Assembly (NCBI RefSeq): GCF_001667315.1
Contig: NZ_LZHT01000084.1
Span: 1 to 64,000 of the forward strand
Reading direction: 5' to 3'
Length of the DNA stretch: 64,000 nt
DNA from: Mycobacterium sp. 852002-10029_SCH5224772
Lineage (GTDB): Bacteria > Actinomycetota > Actinomycetes > Mycobacteriales > Mycobacteriaceae
The notes under the pieces are model-generated. The model did not search any database. It was not told the origin of the DNA and saw only the letters and a list, made by a program, of their open reading frames with translations. Below, piece after piece: positions 54,297 to 64,000 of this stretch. Each line of letters opens with the position of its first letter. Within the stretch, counting starts at the first letter, position 1. A program made the position numbers and the translations under genes.

Positions 54297-55220
54297 TCAG
54301 GCCGTCAGGAGCGGCGCCATCCAGGTGAGCTCGGCCGGCAACTGGGAGCTCCAGAACTCGGGATTGTGCCCGCCGGGGGAGAAACCGCCCGCCGGCGGAT
54401 GAGGCAGCTGCGCAACGAACTGCTTTGTCGCTGCGTAAAACGGGTCGCTGTCGCCGCAATCCACCCGGATGGGGATCGACGCCAGCGCGGGCATCCCGAA
54501 GACCGAGTTCGCCGCGAAGTCGTCCGGCCCGTCGAACGCCCCGGGTGCGGCCGCGCCGGAGGACAGCCAGAGCGCCGGGCTCACCGCACAGATCGCCGCG
54601 GTGCGCCCAGCCCCCAGCCGGCCGCCGAGCAGCAGCGCGCCGTAACCACCCATCGACCAGCCCAAGAACGCCACTCGTGAGGTGTCCAAATTCTGGTTGC
54701 CCAACATCGGGATGAGCTCGTCGAGCACCATCGCCCCGCTGTCCTCGCCGGAAGCCCGCTTGTGCCAATAGCTGCCACCCCCGTCGACGGCGACCACCGC
54801 GAACGGCGGGAGCCCCGCGTTGACGGCCTGCGCCAGCCCCTGCTCGACGCCGCCGGCCATCACGGTGGAGGCGTCGCTGCCCTTGCCGTGCAGCGCGATC
54901 ACCGGTCGCAGTGGCTGGGTCTGGCCGGGCGGACGCGCGATCGCCCAGTTGGTGGTCACGCCGCCGCGCGCGGCCGACACGAACGAACCGGTGACCATGG
55001 TGGGCGCGGCCGCCGGCGGGGGAGCCGGATCACGGGGGGCGCTCGGCGCCGGCGGCGGGGGCTCCAGCGGCATCTGGGTGCCGGCCTGGGGCACCGGCGC
55101 GGCGTGAGATGTCCGAGGCTGTAACAGAATGTCGAGCCCGTAGGCACCGACGGCGCCGAGGGCCGCGCCGGCGCCGAGACCGAGCACGGCGCGGCGGCTC
55201 AAGTCGGGCATGCGGGCCAT
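54297..55220 (-). CDS. Tat-exported esterase (Rv0774c-like)
   Basis: A 307-aa alpha/beta hydrolase. The N-terminus carries a twin-arginine signal (DLSRRAVLGLGAGAALG), a Pro/Ala linker, and then an esterase domain with nucleophile Ser in GWSMGGYGALLLGG, an Asp in CGDSDPF and His in GGHNPEFW, similar to mycolyltransferase-fold esterases. The start is one of three close ATGs; 55220 gives MARMPDLSRR. It precedes ggtA on the same strand. Confidence 0.87.
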   Translation of the reverse strand: MARMPDLSRRAVLGLGAGAALGAVGAYGLDILLQPRTSHAAPVPQAGTQMPLEPPPPAPSAPRDPAPPPAAAPTMVTGSFVSAARGGVTTNWAIARPPGQTQPLRPVIALHGKGSDASTVMAGGVEQGLAQAVNAGLPPFAVVAVDGGGSYWHKRASGEDSGAMVLDELIPMLGNQNLDTSRVAFLGWSMGGYGALLLGGRLGAGRTAAICAVSPALWLSSGAAAPGAFDGPDDFAANSVFGMPALASIPIRVDCGDSDPFYAATKQFVAQLPHPPAGGFSPGGHNPEFWSSQLPAELTWMAPLLTA

Positions 55221-55296
55221 CATGCCATGTTGGTTCGGCGGGGCGTTTGGCCGAAATGGCAATGCAGTACCACTTTGGCTGGCACGATGGCTTCTC

Positions 55297-55914
55297 GTGA
55301 CTGCAGCGGTTACTCCGAAAGGAGAACGTCGACGGTATGCGCTCGTCAGCGCCGCCGCCGAGCTGCTTGCCGAGGGCGGGTTCGAAGCGGTGCGCCACCG
55401 GGCGGTCGCCGGGCGGGCCGGATTGCCGTTGGCGTCCACCACCTATTACTTCTCCTCCCTCGACGATCTGATCGCGCGCGCGGTCGAACACATCGCGATG
55501 ATCGAGGTGGCGCAGCTTCGCTCACGGGTCACCGCGCTGTCCCGGCGGCGTCGCGGGCCGGAGACCATCGCCGAGGTGTTGGCGGACCTGCTCGTCGGGG
55601 ACGTGTCCGGCCCGGGGCTCACCGAGCAGCTGATCTCGCGCTACGAGCGACACATCGCATGCACTCGGCTGCCCGCGTTGCAGGAGACCATGCGACGCAG
55701 CCTGCGCCAGCGCGCCGAGGCCGTCGCGGAGGCCATCGAGCGCTCGGGCCGCTCGGTGCACATCGAGCTGGTGTGCACGCTGATCTGCGCGGTCGACGGT
55801 TCGGTGGTCTCGGCCCTGGTGGAGGGCCGCGATCCGCGCGCGGCGGCGCAGCGGGCGGTGGTCGATCTCATCGAGGTGCTCGCCCCTATCGATCAGCGCC
55901 CCGTGCAGATCTGA
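55297..55914 (+). CDS. TetR-family regulator (Rv0775-like)
   Basis: A 205-aa TetR repressor with the helix-turn-helix in residues about 20-55 (LLAEGGFEAVRHRAVAGRAGLPLASTTYYFSS). The GTG start lies 76 bp from the divergent Rv0774c-like gene, so this regulator could control that esterase. Its 3' end overlaps the convergent Rv0776c-like gene by 22 bp. Confidence 0.9.
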   Translation: MTAAVTPKGERRRYALVSAAAELLAEGGFEAVRHRAVAGRAGLPLASTTYYFSSLDDLIARAVEHIAMIEVAQLRSRVTALSRRRRGPETIAEVLADLLVGDVSGPGLTEQLISRYERHIACTRLPALQETMRRSLRQRAEAVAEAIERSGRSVHIELVCTLICAVDGSVVSALVEGRDPRAAAQRAVVDLIEVLAPIDQRPVQI

Positions 55915-56675
55915 GGCCGCGACGGGCGGTCCGGGTCGGCCGGCAGCGACGGCGTCACGATGCACCCGGTGTTCAGGTCGCCGTAGATCGTCACGTGGTC
56001 CGGGCATCGCTGCGCATATAGCGCCACATAGGCACAGACGACGGCATCCACCGGATCCTCGGCGCGGCGCAGCTCGCTTTTGCGTCGCGCGGCCGTCACC
56101 GTCGCGCGAAGCGCGAGCCAGCCCTCGTGTGCGGCGACTCGCAGCGGTATCGGGGCCTGCGCCAGCCGTTCGAGCCCGTCCATCAGCAGCAACAGCTCGG
56201 ATTTGAGCCGGTCGACGTCACGTCCCGGTTTTGCCTTGTATTTCAGGGTCCGCTCCAACCGGAACAGGGCGACGGTCGCCGCATGCGGGTAGACCTCGAT
56301 GGCGCGACGGCTGGCCGGTGACCGCGGATCCAGGTCGAGTTCCAGCGCCGCGGCCAGGCGGCCCCCGCGGGGGCCGTTGGTGAATTCGGGTCTTCCGGTG
56401 TTGCAGGGGTGGGCGCCGGCCTCGAACCTGCGGAAGTCGCGGTTGAGCGCGGTTTCGGCCGGACGCTGGCCCGTCGGGTTGTTCACCACCAGCGGCGCGT
56501 CGAACGCGACCAGGCAATCGTTCCGCACGTAGGGCTGCAACGCGGCCAGGATTTCGTCGTCGTCGCGGACCGCACCGACGCTCACCAGATCGCCGTCGGG
56601 GTCGACGACGGCGACGCCGGTCGGGTTACGGCCCGCCCAGGCGAGGTCGACACCGGCGAAGTACACGGGCCACAT
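55893..56675 (-). CDS. DUF429-type protein (Rv0776c-like)
   Basis: A 260-aa protein with the predicted RNase H-like nuclease fold of the DUF429 family: an N-terminal FAGVDLAWAGRNPTG strand with acidic residue, CLVAFDAPLVVNN, AIEVYPHAATVALF and EDPVDAVVCAYVA. These acidic positions could bind metal, but nuclease activity is not proven. The ATG at MWPVYFAG is preferred over an upstream in-frame codon. Confidence 0.87.
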   Translation of the reverse strand: MWPVYFAGVDLAWAGRNPTGVAVVDPDGDLVSVGAVRDDDEILAALQPYVRNDCLVAFDAPLVVNNPTGQRPAETALNRDFRRFEAGAHPCNTGRPEFTNGPRGGRLAAALELDLDPRSPASRRAIEVYPHAATVALFRLERTLKYKAKPGRDVDRLKSELLLLMDGLERLAQAPIPLRVAAHEGWLALRATVTAARRKSELRRAEDPVDAVVCAYVALYAQRCPDHVTIYGDLNTGCIVTPSLPADPDRPSRPQICTGR

Positions 56676-56781
56676 TGTGCCGCGACGGTGCAACGAGCGC
56701 CCTCACCACTCGCGGGATGCGTTACCAGTCGCACTCTCGCGGTGCTGGACGAACCGTAAGCTGTGTGTTCGTGAGGACCAA

Positions 56782-58200
56782 GTGAGCATTCCGAACGTGC
56801 TGGCCGCCCGGTACGCCAGTGCCGAGATGGTCGCGATCTGGTCGCCGGAGGCCAAGATCGTCGCGGAGCGGCGACTGTGGCTCGCGGTGCTGCGCGCACA
56901 AGGGGAGCTGGGCGTTGCGGCGCCCCCCGAAGCGATCGCCGACTACGAGCGGGTGCTCGAGGACGTCGACCTGGGGTCGATCGCGCATCGCGAACGCGTC
57001 CTGCGCCACGACGTCAAGGCCCGCATCGAGGAATTCAATGCGCTCGCCGGTCACGAGCATGTGCACAAGGGCATGACGAGTCGCGATCTGACCGAGAACG
57101 TGGAGCAGCTGCAGATCCGGCGTTCGCTGGAGCTGGTCTTCGCGCACGGGGTGGCGGTCGCGGCGCGGCTCGCCGAGCGGGCAGTGGCCTACCGCGACCT
57201 GGTGATGGCCGGACGCAGCCACAATGTCGCCGCCCAGGCCACAACGCTGGGCAAACGGTTCGCCTCGGCGGCCCAGGAGACGCTGATCGCGTTGACCAGG
57301 TTGCGCGAGTTGATCGATCGTTATCCGTTGCGCGGCATCAAAGGACCGATGGGCACGTCGCAGGACATGCTCGACCTGCTGGACGGCGACGCGGCCAAGC
57401 TCGCCGAACTCGAGCGGCGTATCGCCCAATTCTTGGGTTTCGCAACAGTTTTGACCAGCGTCGGGCAGGTGTATCCGAGATCGCTGGACCACGACGTCAT
57501 TTCGGCGCTGGTGCAGCTGGGCGCCGGGCCGTCCTCGATGGCGCACACCATCCGATTGATGGCCGGGCACGAGCTGGTCACCGAGGGCTTCGCGCCGGGC
57601 CAGGTGGGCTCGTCGGCGATGCCGCACAAGATGAACACCCGCAGCTGCGAACGGGTCAACGGCCTGCAGGTGGTGCTGCGCGGCTACGCCTCGATGGCCG
57701 CCGAACTGGCGGGCGCGCAGTGGAACGAGGGCGACGTGTTCTGCTCGGTGGTGCGCCGAGTGGCGTTGCCGGACAGCTTCTTTGCCATCGACGGGCAGAT
57801 CGAGACGTTTTTGACGGTGCTGGACGAATTCGGCGCCTATCCGGCCGTGATCGGTCGTGAGCTGGATCGCTACCTGCCGTTCCTGGCCACGACCAAGGTG
57901 TTGATCGCCGCGGTGCGCGCCGGCATGGGCCGCGAGGCCGCGCATCACGTGATCCGCGAACATGCGGTGGCGACGGCGCTGGCCATGCGGGAACGCGGCG
58001 CCGAGCCCGATCTGCTGGATCGGCTGGCCGCCGACGAGCGACTGCCGCTGGACCGGGCGGCCCTGGACGCAGCGCTGGCGGACAAGACCGCGTTCATCGG
58101 CGCCGCCGGTGACCAGGTGGACGAGGTGGCGGCGCGGGTGGACGCGCTGGTGAGTCGCTATCCGGACGCCGCCAAGTACGCCCCGGGTGCGATCCTGTGA
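56782..58200 (+). CDS. purB: Adenylosuccinate lyase PurB
   Basis: A fumarase/aspartase superfamily lyase of 472 aa acting twice in purine synthesis. Visible: [23 protein letters not shown], and the signature [10 protein letters not shown] carrying the catalytic serine loop. The GTG start gives the Mtb length. Its stop overlaps cyp126 by four bases (GTGA). Confidence 0.96.
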   Translation: MSIPNVLAARYASAEMVAIWSPEAKIVAERRLWLAVLRAQGELGVAAPPEAIADYERVLEDVDLGSIAHRERVLRHDVKARIEEFNALAGHEHVHKGMTSRDLTENVEQLQIRRSLELVFAHGVAVAARLAERAVAYRDLVMAGRSHNVAAQATTLGKRFASAAQETLIALTRLRELIDRYPLRGIKGPMGTSQDMLDLLDGDAAKLAELERRIAQFLGFATVLTSVGQVYPRSLDHDVISALVQLGAGPSSMAHTIRLMAGHELVTEGFAPGQVGSSAMPHKMNTRSCERVNGLQVVLRGYASMAAELAGAQWNEGDVFCSVVRRVALPDSFFAIDGQIETFLTVLDEFGAYPAVIGRELDRYLPFLATTKVLIAAVRAGMGREAAHHVIREHAVATALAMRERGAEPDLLDRLAADERLPLDRAALDAALADKTAFIGAAGDQVDEVAARVDALVSRYPDAAKYAPGAIL

Positions 58201-59453
58201 CTCTGGCCGGCGCGCTCTCCGGGATCGATTTCACCGACCTGGACAACTTCGCCAACGGATTTCCGCACGACCTGTTCGCCATCCATCGGCGGGAGGCGCC
58301 GGTGTATTGGCACCCACCCACCGACAACACACCGGACGGCGAGGGCTTCTGGTCGGTCGCCAGCTACGCGGAAACGCTGGAGGTGCTCAAGGATCCGGTG
58401 ACGTACTCGTCGGTCACCGGTGGCGAACGGCCTTACGGCGGAACCCTGTTGCAGGACCTGGCGATCGCCGGTCAGGTGCTCAACATGATGGACGACCCGC
58501 GGCACTCGCAGATCCGGCGGCTGGTCAGCTCGGGGTTGACGCCGCGGATGATCTCCTCTGTCGAAGACGATCTGCGGACCAGGGCGCGCCGGCTGCTGGA
58601 CGCGGTGGTGCCGGGTGAGCCATTCGACTTCCTGGTCGACATCGCCGCCGAGCTGCCGATGCAGATGATCTGCATCCTGCTGGGAGTGCCTGAATCCGAA
58701 CGGCATTGGTTGTTCGAGGCCATCGAGCCGCAGTTCGATTTCGGCGGATCGCGCAAGGCGTCCCTGTCGCAGCTCTCCGTGGAAGAAGCCGGGTCGCGAA
58801 TGTATGACTACGGTCAACAGTTGATCGCATCCAAGCGTGACAACCCGACCGACGACATGCTGTCGGTCGTGGCGAACGCCATGCTCGACGACTCGGACGG
58901 ACCCGACGCGTCGGCCCTTTCCGACCTCGAGCTGTACCTGTTCTTCAGCCTGCTGTTCAGCGCCGGGGCGGAAACCACCCGCAACGCGGTCGCGGGTGGG
59001 CTGCTGGCGCTGGCCGAGCACCCGTCGCAATTGCGTTCTCTGCGTGGTGATCTCGGTGCGCTACCCACCGCCGTGGAGGAGATGGTGCGGTGGACCTCAC
59101 CCTCGCCCTCGAAGCGGCGCACCGCCACCCGCGACGTCACGCTGGGCGGCCGGCCGATCGAGGCCGGACAGAAGGTACAGATCTGGGAGGGCTCGGCGAA
59201 TCGCGACGCCAGCGTGTTCGACAACGCCGACGAATTCGACGTCACCCGGAAACCCAATCCGCATCTGGGATTCGGCCAGGGCGTGCATTATTGCCTGGGT
59301 GCCAACCTGGCCCGGCTGGAGCTGCGGGTGCTGTTCGAGGAGTTGCTCGCCCGGTTCGGCGCGGTGCGGGTGGTCCGGCCGGTCGAATGGGCGCGCAGCA
59401 ATCGGCATTCCGGCATCCGGCACCTTGTCGTGAAACTACTCGAAGCACAGTGA
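58197..59453 (+). CDS. cyp126: Cytochrome P450 CYP126
   Basis: A 418-aa P450 with I-helix [12 protein letters not shown], ExxR in EEMVRWTSP (EExxR form) and the heme loop [21 protein letters not shown] overlaps couple it to purB before it and to the transporter after it. The substrate is unknown; the Mtb enzyme binds azole drugs. Confidence 0.94.
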   Translation: MTLAGALSGIDFTDLDNFANGFPHDLFAIHRREAPVYWHPPTDNTPDGEGFWSVASYAETLEVLKDPVTYSSVTGGERPYGGTLLQDLAIAGQVLNMMDDPRHSQIRRLVSSGLTPRMISSVEDDLRTRARRLLDAVVPGEPFDFLVDIAAELPMQMICILLGVPESERHWLFEAIEPQFDFGGSRKASLSQLSVEEAGSRMYDYGQQLIASKRDNPTDDMLSVVANAMLDDSDGPDASALSDLELYLFFSLLFSAGAETTRNAVAGGLLALAEHPSQLRSLRGDLGALPTAVEEMVRWTSPSPSKRRTATRDVTLGGRPIEAGQKVQIWEGSANRDASVFDNADEFDVTRKPNPHLGFGQGVHYCLGANLARLELRVLFEELLARFGAVRVVRPVEWARSNRHSGIRHLVVKLLEAQ

Positions 59454-60466
59454 GGATCCGGTTCGCCGATATCGAGCCCTCACCGGATGTGTTCGCCGCG
59501 GTGATGGCCACCGGAATCCTGTCGATCGGTGCGAAAAATCACGGATACCGGTTGATCAGCGACACGGTGGGCGTCATCGCCACCCTCGGCCTGGTGCTCC
59601 TGGTTGCCCTGGTCATCGCGAAAGCCGCCGGCCATAAGTTGCGCTGGGATCTCACCGATCCCGACGTCACGCTGCGGATGATCACCTTCGTCGCCGCCTG
59701 CGCGGTGATCGACACTCGCCTGTCGTCCAATGTGTGGGTGGCGCGGGTACTCGGCGCCGTCGGACTGGTGTCCTGGCTGGTACTGATCCTGCTCAGTGCG
59801 CGAAACATGTTGGCGCACAGCTGGCCTTCGCTGCGGGACCGCGCCCACGGCGCCTGGCAGCTGGGCAGCGTCGGGACATCGGGTTTGGCGATCGTGATCG
59901 CCCGGGCGGCCCATCACACCGGTCATCACTGGTGGCTCGCGGTGGCCGTGGCGGCATGGGTGGCGGCGCTGTGCATCTACGGCCTGATGACCTGGCTGAC
60001 CATGTGGCGCGTGGTCAACGAGCGACAGGACCGCGACGGCTTCGAACCGGATACCTGGATCCTGATGGGTGGCATGGCGATTGCGACGCTGGCCGGCGAC
60101 AACATCCACGCCGTGGCTCCCGCCTGGCTGGCCGGCCCGGTGCGCGCGGTCACCGTCGTGACCTGGGTGACGGCCACCCTGTGGATACCCCCGCTGATCT
60201 ATTTCGCGCTGCACCGCATCCGCCGGCATCCGAACACGCTGCAATTTGCCGGCGTGTGGTGGGCGTTCGTGTTCCCACTGGGCATGTATTCCGCGGCCAG
60301 TTTCGCCATGGCAATCGAGCTCGGTGAGCGGTGGCTATTCACCGTCTCGCTGGTGTTCTTCTGGGATGCGTTGGCCGCGTGGCTCATTGTGGTCTTTGCG
60401 GGGCTGCTGCTCGTATCGCGTGCGCTGCTGCTAAGCCCCGCGAATCGCGATACCCGCCGCGCGTAG
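59450..60466 (+). CDS. TDT/SLAC1-like membrane transporter
   Basis: A 338-aa membrane protein with about ten hydrophobic segments, of the tellurite-resistance/dicarboxylate transporter (voltage-dependent anion channel) family: it opens [19 protein letters not shown] and has [19 protein letters not shown] late. The GTG start overlaps the cyp126 stop by four bases. I do not recall a counterpart between Rv0778 and Rv0779c in Mtb. It overlaps the convergent Rv0779c-like gene by 36 bp. Probably exports or imports an anion. Confidence 0.82.
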   Translation: MRIRFADIEPSPDVFAAVMATGILSIGAKNHGYRLISDTVGVIATLGLVLLVALVIAKAAGHKLRWDLTDPDVTLRMITFVAACAVIDTRLSSNVWVARVLGAVGLVSWLVLILLSARNMLAHSWPSLRDRAHGAWQLGSVGTSGLAIVIARAAHHTGHHWWLAVAVAAWVAALCIYGLMTWLTMWRVVNERQDRDGFEPDTWILMGGMAIATLAGDNIHAVAPAWLAGPVRAVTVVTWVTATLWIPPLIYFALHRIRRHPNTLQFAGVWWAFVFPLGMYSAASFAMAIELGERWLFTVSLVFFWDALAAWLIVVFAGLLLVSRALLLSPANRDTRRA

Positions 60467-61051
60467 TTCGAGCGCCACCAGGCCCGCGATGGTGACCGGG
60501 TCCTCGCGACGCCACCCACCGACGGGGTCCGCGCTGACAGCGATCAACTTGCGGGGCGGGCGGTTGGTCAACGCGCGTAGCGCAAGCAATTGCGCACCGG
60601 CCGGGGTTGCGGCCAACGCGGTCACCGCCAATTTGCGGCGAAAGAATCGAAGCCGCAGAAACAACCACGGAAACACCACGACGAGGATCGGCAGCGCCAC
60701 CACCGCCATTGCCAGCAGCACCGCCAGCCAGCTCGCCGCGGTGTCCAGATCGTGGCCCGCGCCCGCGATGTCCAGCGCGGCCTGGCTGGCGGAGTTGAGC
60801 GGCTTGCTGACCGTGTCGCCCACCACCGGGATGTGCTGGGCGCCGTGGCCGGCGGACGCGAGGTTGCCGGCGATGCCGTCCGCGCCGCTCTCGACCTGGC
60901 GGCCGGCGTCGGCGATAGTCGCGATCGCGTCGTAAACCGCCAGGCCGACGAGAAGCCAGAGCACTGTCCACACGGCGACGGCGAAGTCGCTGAACAGCTG
61001 GGCCGCCAGCCGGCCGGGCCTGGTGGAGTAGGGCAGAAACCGCGGTGTCAT
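60431..61051 (-). CDS. Membrane protein (Rv0779c-like)
   Basis: A 206-aa protein with two clear transmembrane segments (AVWTVLWLLVGLAVYDAIATI and LAVLLAMAVVALPILVVVFPWLFL) flanking an extracytoplasmic loop of about 60 residues. The C-terminal part is basic and cytosolic. Function unknown. It is divergent from purC and convergent with the transporter. Confidence 0.82.
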   Translation of the reverse strand: MTPRFLPYSTRPGRLAAQLFSDFAVAVWTVLWLLVGLAVYDAIATIADAGRQVESGADGIAGNLASAGHGAQHIPVVGDTVSKPLNSASQAALDIAGAGHDLDTAASWLAVLLAMAVVALPILVVVFPWLFLRLRFFRRKLAVTALAATPAGAQLLALRALTNRPPRKLIAVSADPVGGWRREDPVTIAGLVALELRAAGIAIRGA

Positions 61052-61103
61052 AGCCCCGATCCCAGCACAAGCCGCGTTTCGGCGTGCCCGATAGGCTGAC
61101 CGG

Positions 61104-61994
61104 ATGCCTGCACTGTCCGACTACCAGCATCTGGCCAGCGGCAAGGTCCGTGAGCTGTATCGCGTCGACGACGAACACCTCCTCCTGGTGGCCACCGACC
61201 GCATTTCGGCGTACGACTTCGTTCTGGACAGCACCATCGGAGACAAGGGCCGCATCCTGACCGCGATGAGCGTGTTTTTCTTCGGGCTCGTGGATGCCCC
61301 CAACCATCTGGCCGGACCGCCGGACGACCCGCGTATCCCCCACGAGGTCCTGGGCCGGGCGCTGGTGGTGCGGCAGCTGGAGATGCTGCCGGTCGAATGC
61401 GTGGCGCGCGGTTACCTGACCGGTTCGGGGCTCCTGGATTACCAGGCGACCGGCAAGGTCTGCGGCATCACCTTGCCCCCGGGACTGGTCGAAGCCAGCA
61501 GGTTCGCCGAACCGCTGTTCACCCCCGCGACCAAGGCCGCGCTGGGGGACCATGACGAAAACGTCTCGTTCGCCCGGGTGATCGAGATGGTGGGCGGGGT
61601 GCGGGCCAACCAGCTGCGTGACCGCACGCTGGAGATCTATGTCCAGGCCGCCGACCATGCGCTACGGAAGGGAATCATCATCGCGGACACCAAGTTCGAA
61701 TTCGGCACCGATCGCGACGGCAACCTGCTGCTGGCCGACGAAGTCTTCACCCCGGATTCGTCACGCTACTGGCCGGCCGACGAGTACCAGGTCGGCGTGG
61801 TCCAGAACAGCTTCGACAAACAGTTCGTCCGCAACTGGCTCACCAGCCCCGCGTCCGGCTGGGACCGCCATGGCACGCAGCCCCCACCTCCCCTCCCAGA
61901 CAACATCATCGAGGCGACTCGCGGCCGCTATATCGAGGCCTACGAACGCATTTCCGGCCTGCGCTTCGATGACTGGATCGGCCCCGCCGCATGA
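61104..61994 (+). CDS. purC: SAICAR synthetase PurC
   Basis: Phosphoribosylaminoimidazole-succinocarboxamide synthase, 296 aa. Visible: [41 protein letters not shown], and [12 protein letters not shown] with the family acidic residues. It ligates aspartate to CAIR using ATP. Its stop overlaps the start of ptrB (ATGA). Confidence 0.96.
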   Translation: MPALSDYQHLASGKVRELYRVDDEHLLLVATDRISAYDFVLDSTIGDKGRILTAMSVFFFGLVDAPNHLAGPPDDPRIPHEVLGRALVVRQLEMLPVECVARGYLTGSGLLDYQATGKVCGITLPPGLVEASRFAEPLFTPATKAALGDHDENVSFARVIEMVGGVRANQLRDRTLEIYVQAADHALRKGIIIADTKFEFGTDRDGNLLLADEVFTPDSSRYWPADEYQVGVVQNSFDKQFVRNWLTSPASGWDRHGTQPPPPLPDNIIEATRGRYIEAYERISGLRFDDWIGPAA

Positions 61995-64000
61995 CCGCAT
62001 CGCATCTCGCCGGGTCCCTACCGCCCGTCGCCAAGCGGGTGGACAGCCGGCGCGAGCACCACGGGGACATCTTCATCGACCCCTACGAGTGGCTGCGCGA
62101 AAAGGACAACCCCGACGTCATCGCCTATCTCGAGGCGGAAAACAGCTACGTCGATCAGATGACCGCCCACCTCGAGCCGTTGCGGCAACAGATTTTTGAC
62201 GAGATCAAGGCGCGCACCAAGGAAACCGACCTGTCGGTACCTACCCGGCAGGGCCACTGGTGGTACTACGCACGCACCTACGAAGGCAAGCAGTACCGTG
62301 TCCAGTGCCGTTGTCCGGTCAGCGATCCCGATGACTGGGACCCGCCGACCCTGGACGAGAACACCGACATTGCGGGCGAGCAAATCTTGCTCGATTCGAA
62401 CATCGAGGCCGAGGGACACGAATTCTTTTCCCTGGGCGCCGCGACCGTCAGCCTCGATGGAAACCTGCTGGCGTATTCGGTCGACACCCTCGGTGACGAA
62501 CGGTACACATTGCGGTTCAAGGACTTACGCACCGGTGAGCTGTATCCGGACGAGATCGCCGACATCGGGGCGGGTGCGACCTGGGCCGCCGACAACCGCA
62601 CGGTGTACTACCTCACCCTGGACCCCGCCCACCGCCCCGACAAGGTGTGGCGGTATCGGGTGGGTTCCGGGGATGCATCGGAGCTCGTCTATCACGAAGC
62701 CGACGAGAAGTTTTGGCTCGGCGTGGGACTCACCCGAAGTGAGACCTATGTCTTCATCGCCTCGGGTTCCTCGATCACCTCCGAATTCCGCTACGGCGAC
62801 GCCGCTGATCCGCAGGCGCAGTTCGCCGTGGTGCTGCCCCGCCGTGTCGGCGTGGAATACGCGGTGGAACACGCGGTCGTCGGCGGGCAGGACCGGTTCT
62901 TGATCCTGCACAACGACGGCGCGGTCAACTTCACGCTGACCGAGGCGCCGGTCAGCGACTCCACACAGCAGCGCACGCTGATCCCGCACCGTGATGATGT
63001 CCGCCTCGACGGGGTGGACGCCTTCGCCGGCCACCTCGTGGTCGGCTATCGCCGTGGGGCACTGCCGCGGCTTGGGCTGTGGCGGATCAACTCGGACGGC
63101 ACATATGCGGAGCCCGAAGAGGTTTCGTTCGATTCCGAACTGATGTCGGCCGGCCCGGCCGGCAACCCGAATTGGGATGCGCCCAAGCTGCGCATCCGGG
63201 CCGGGTCGCTCGTCATTCCCGCAAGGGTCTACGACGTCGACTTCGTCACCGGCGAACGCACCCTGCTGCGCGAGCAACCTGTCCTGGGGGATTATCGCCC
63301 GGAAGACTACATCGAACGGCGCGACTGGGCGGTCGCCGACGACGGCACCCGGATTCCGGTGTCGATCGTGCATCGCGCAGGCATCGAATTGCCAGCGCCT
63401 GCACTGGTTTACGGCTACGGCGCCTACGAGATCTGCACCGATCCGAGCTTTTCCATCGCCCGGCTGTCGCTCTTGGACCGTGGGATGGTGTTCGCGATCG
63501 CCCACGTCCGCGGCGGTGGCGAAATGGGCCGACTGTGGTACGAGCACGGCAAGCTCTTGCAGAAGAAGAACACCTTTACCGACTTCGTCTCGGTGGCACG
63601 GCATTTGGTGGATTCCGGCATCACCAGTCCCCGCCAGTTGGTGGCGCTGGGGGGCAGTGCCGGTGGTTTGTTGATGGGGGCGGTCGCCAACCTGGCGCCG
63701 GAACTCTTTGCCGGCATCCTCGCGCAGGTGCCATTCGTCGACCCGCTGACCACCATCTTGGACCCCTCCTTGCCGCTGACCGTCACTGAGTGGGACGAAT
63801 GGGGAAACCCGTTGGCGGACAAGGATGTTTACTCCTACATGAAGTCCTATTCGCCGTATGAGAACGTCGAGGCCAAGCGGTATCCGGCAATTCTGGCCAT
63901 GACGTCGCTCAACGACACGCGGGTCTACTACGTGGAGCCCGCCAAATGGGTTGCCGCGCTGCGGCACGTCGACGCGAACGGCAGCCCGATCCTGTTGAAG
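61991..64000 (+). CDS. ptrB: Prolyl oligopeptidase-family protease PtrB (3' end outside window)
   Basis: An S9A (oligopeptidase B/prolyl oligopeptidase) protein, 670 codons visible with no stop before the window end. The N-terminal [24 protein letters not shown], a beta-propeller, then the peptidase domain with nucleophile Ser556 in GGSAGG and Asp642 in SLNDTRV; the triad histidine would lie just beyond the end. The ATG overlaps purC. In Mtb the locus is annotated as two pieces (Rv0781/Rv0782); here one frame runs through uninterrupted. Confidence 0.93.
   Translation, partial: MTASHLAGSLPPVAKRVDSRREHHGDIFIDPYEWLREKDNPDVIAYLEAENSYVDQMTAHLEPLRQQIFDEIKARTKETDLSVPTRQGHWWYYARTYEGKQYRVQCRCPVSDPDDWDPPTLDENTDIAGEQILLDSNIEAEGHEFFSLGAATVSLDGNLLAYSVDTLGDERYTLRFKDLRTGELYPDEIADIGAGATWAADNRTVYYLTLDPAHRPDKVWRYRVGSGDASELVYHEADEKFWLGVGLTRSETYVFIASGSSITSEFRYGDAADPQAQFAVVLPRRVGVEYAVEHAVVGGQDRFLILHNDGAVNFTLTEAPVSDSTQQRTLIPHRDDVRLDGVDAFAGHLVVGYRRGALPRLGLWRINSDGTYAEPEEVSFDSELMSAGPAGNPNWDAPKLRIRAGSLVIPARVYDVDFVTGERTLLREQPVLGDYRPEDYIERRDWAVADDGTRIPVSIVHRAGIELPAPALVYGYGAYEICTDPSFSIARLSLLDRGMVFAIAHVRGGGEMGRLWYEHGKLLQKKNTFTDFVSVARHLVDSGITSPRQLVALGGSAGGLLMGAVANLAPELFAGILAQVPFVDPLTTILDPSLPLTVTEWDEWGNPLADKDVYSYMKSYSPYENVEAKRYPAILAMTSLNDTRVYYVEPAKWVAALRHVDANGSPILLK

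Noticed and set aside
52438-54402. Long plus-strand open frame opposite ggtA
   Set aside because: It is an antisense shadow of a well-supported gene, with Arg/His-rich composition and no motifs.
59090-59449. Upstream extension of the TDT transporter frame
   Set aside because: It lies within cyp126 in another frame and is Arg/Gly-rich; the GTG at 59450 gives the family start and a GTGA overlap.

Overview
The window comes from a high-GC mycobacterium, probably a slow-growing non-tuberculous species. Evidence: a complete mce4 operon, KstR-type cholesterol genes, phoP/phoR, cyp51/cyp123/cyp126, an LpqH-like 19 kDa lipoprotein, abundant GTG/TTG starts and many 1-4 nt start/stop overlaps. Calls rest on recognised motifs and remembered M. 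tuberculosis (Mtb) gene order (Rv numbers); no database search was run.

Layout. (1) 0.1-3.5 kb: an amidohydrolase translationally coupled to ilvX, a convergent beta-lactamase-fold protein and a small proline-rich secreted protein. (2) 3.6-21.8 kb: the cholesterol uptake/side-chain block. fadD17-fadE27-fadE26 lie on the minus strand. fdxD-hsd4A, yrbE4A/B, mce4A-F and two Mce-associated genes run the other way, with a perfect KstR consensus box between the two arms. An Rv3491-like secreted protein, otsA and a 54-codon gene follow on the minus strand. (3) 22.0-27.3 kb: an enoyl-CoA hydratase/SDR/SDR cassette facing cpsA (LCP ligase) and two small secreted or membrane proteins. (4) 27.4-35.7 kb: an accessory segment. 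It holds two small charged proteins (one with 27-nt tandem repeats), an amidase divergent from an alpha/beta hydrolase, and a run of exported proteins (trypsin-like protease, LpqH-like lipoprotein, Pro/Thr-repeat protein, lytic transglycosylase lipoprotein, DUF732 protein). It ends with tRNA-Thr, an HNH nuclease gene and an inverted tRNA-like remnant. (5) 35.8-64.0 kb: a block matching Mtb Rv0756c-Rv0782. It contains phoPR, HIT protein, ketosteroid-isomerase-fold protein, adhB, cyp51 with its ferredoxin, cyp123, TetR, aldA, Rv0769-0771, purD, ggtA, Rv0774c-0776c, purB, cyp126, purC and ptrB (cut by the window end). Two insertions relative to Mtb stand out: an aldo-keto reductase/MarR pair and a TDT-family transporter coupled to cyp126.

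How the genes fit together. Mce4 with YrbE4 imports sterols; FadD17, FadE26/27 and Hsd4A process the side chain. The cyp51-ferredoxin-SDR-cyp123-adhB cluster looks like a second sterol or lipid oxidation unit. Two blocks that lie far apart in Mtb (about Rv3484-Rv3510 and Rv0756-Rv0782) are joined here through the accessory segment. The most unusual structures are the tRNA-Thr/HNH/tRNA-remnant unit, the compound hairpin directly before ggtA, and a KstR-like site before the extra enoyl-CoA hydratase cassette. I saw no CRISPR array, transposase or integrase, and nothing that I can defend as an entirely new system.
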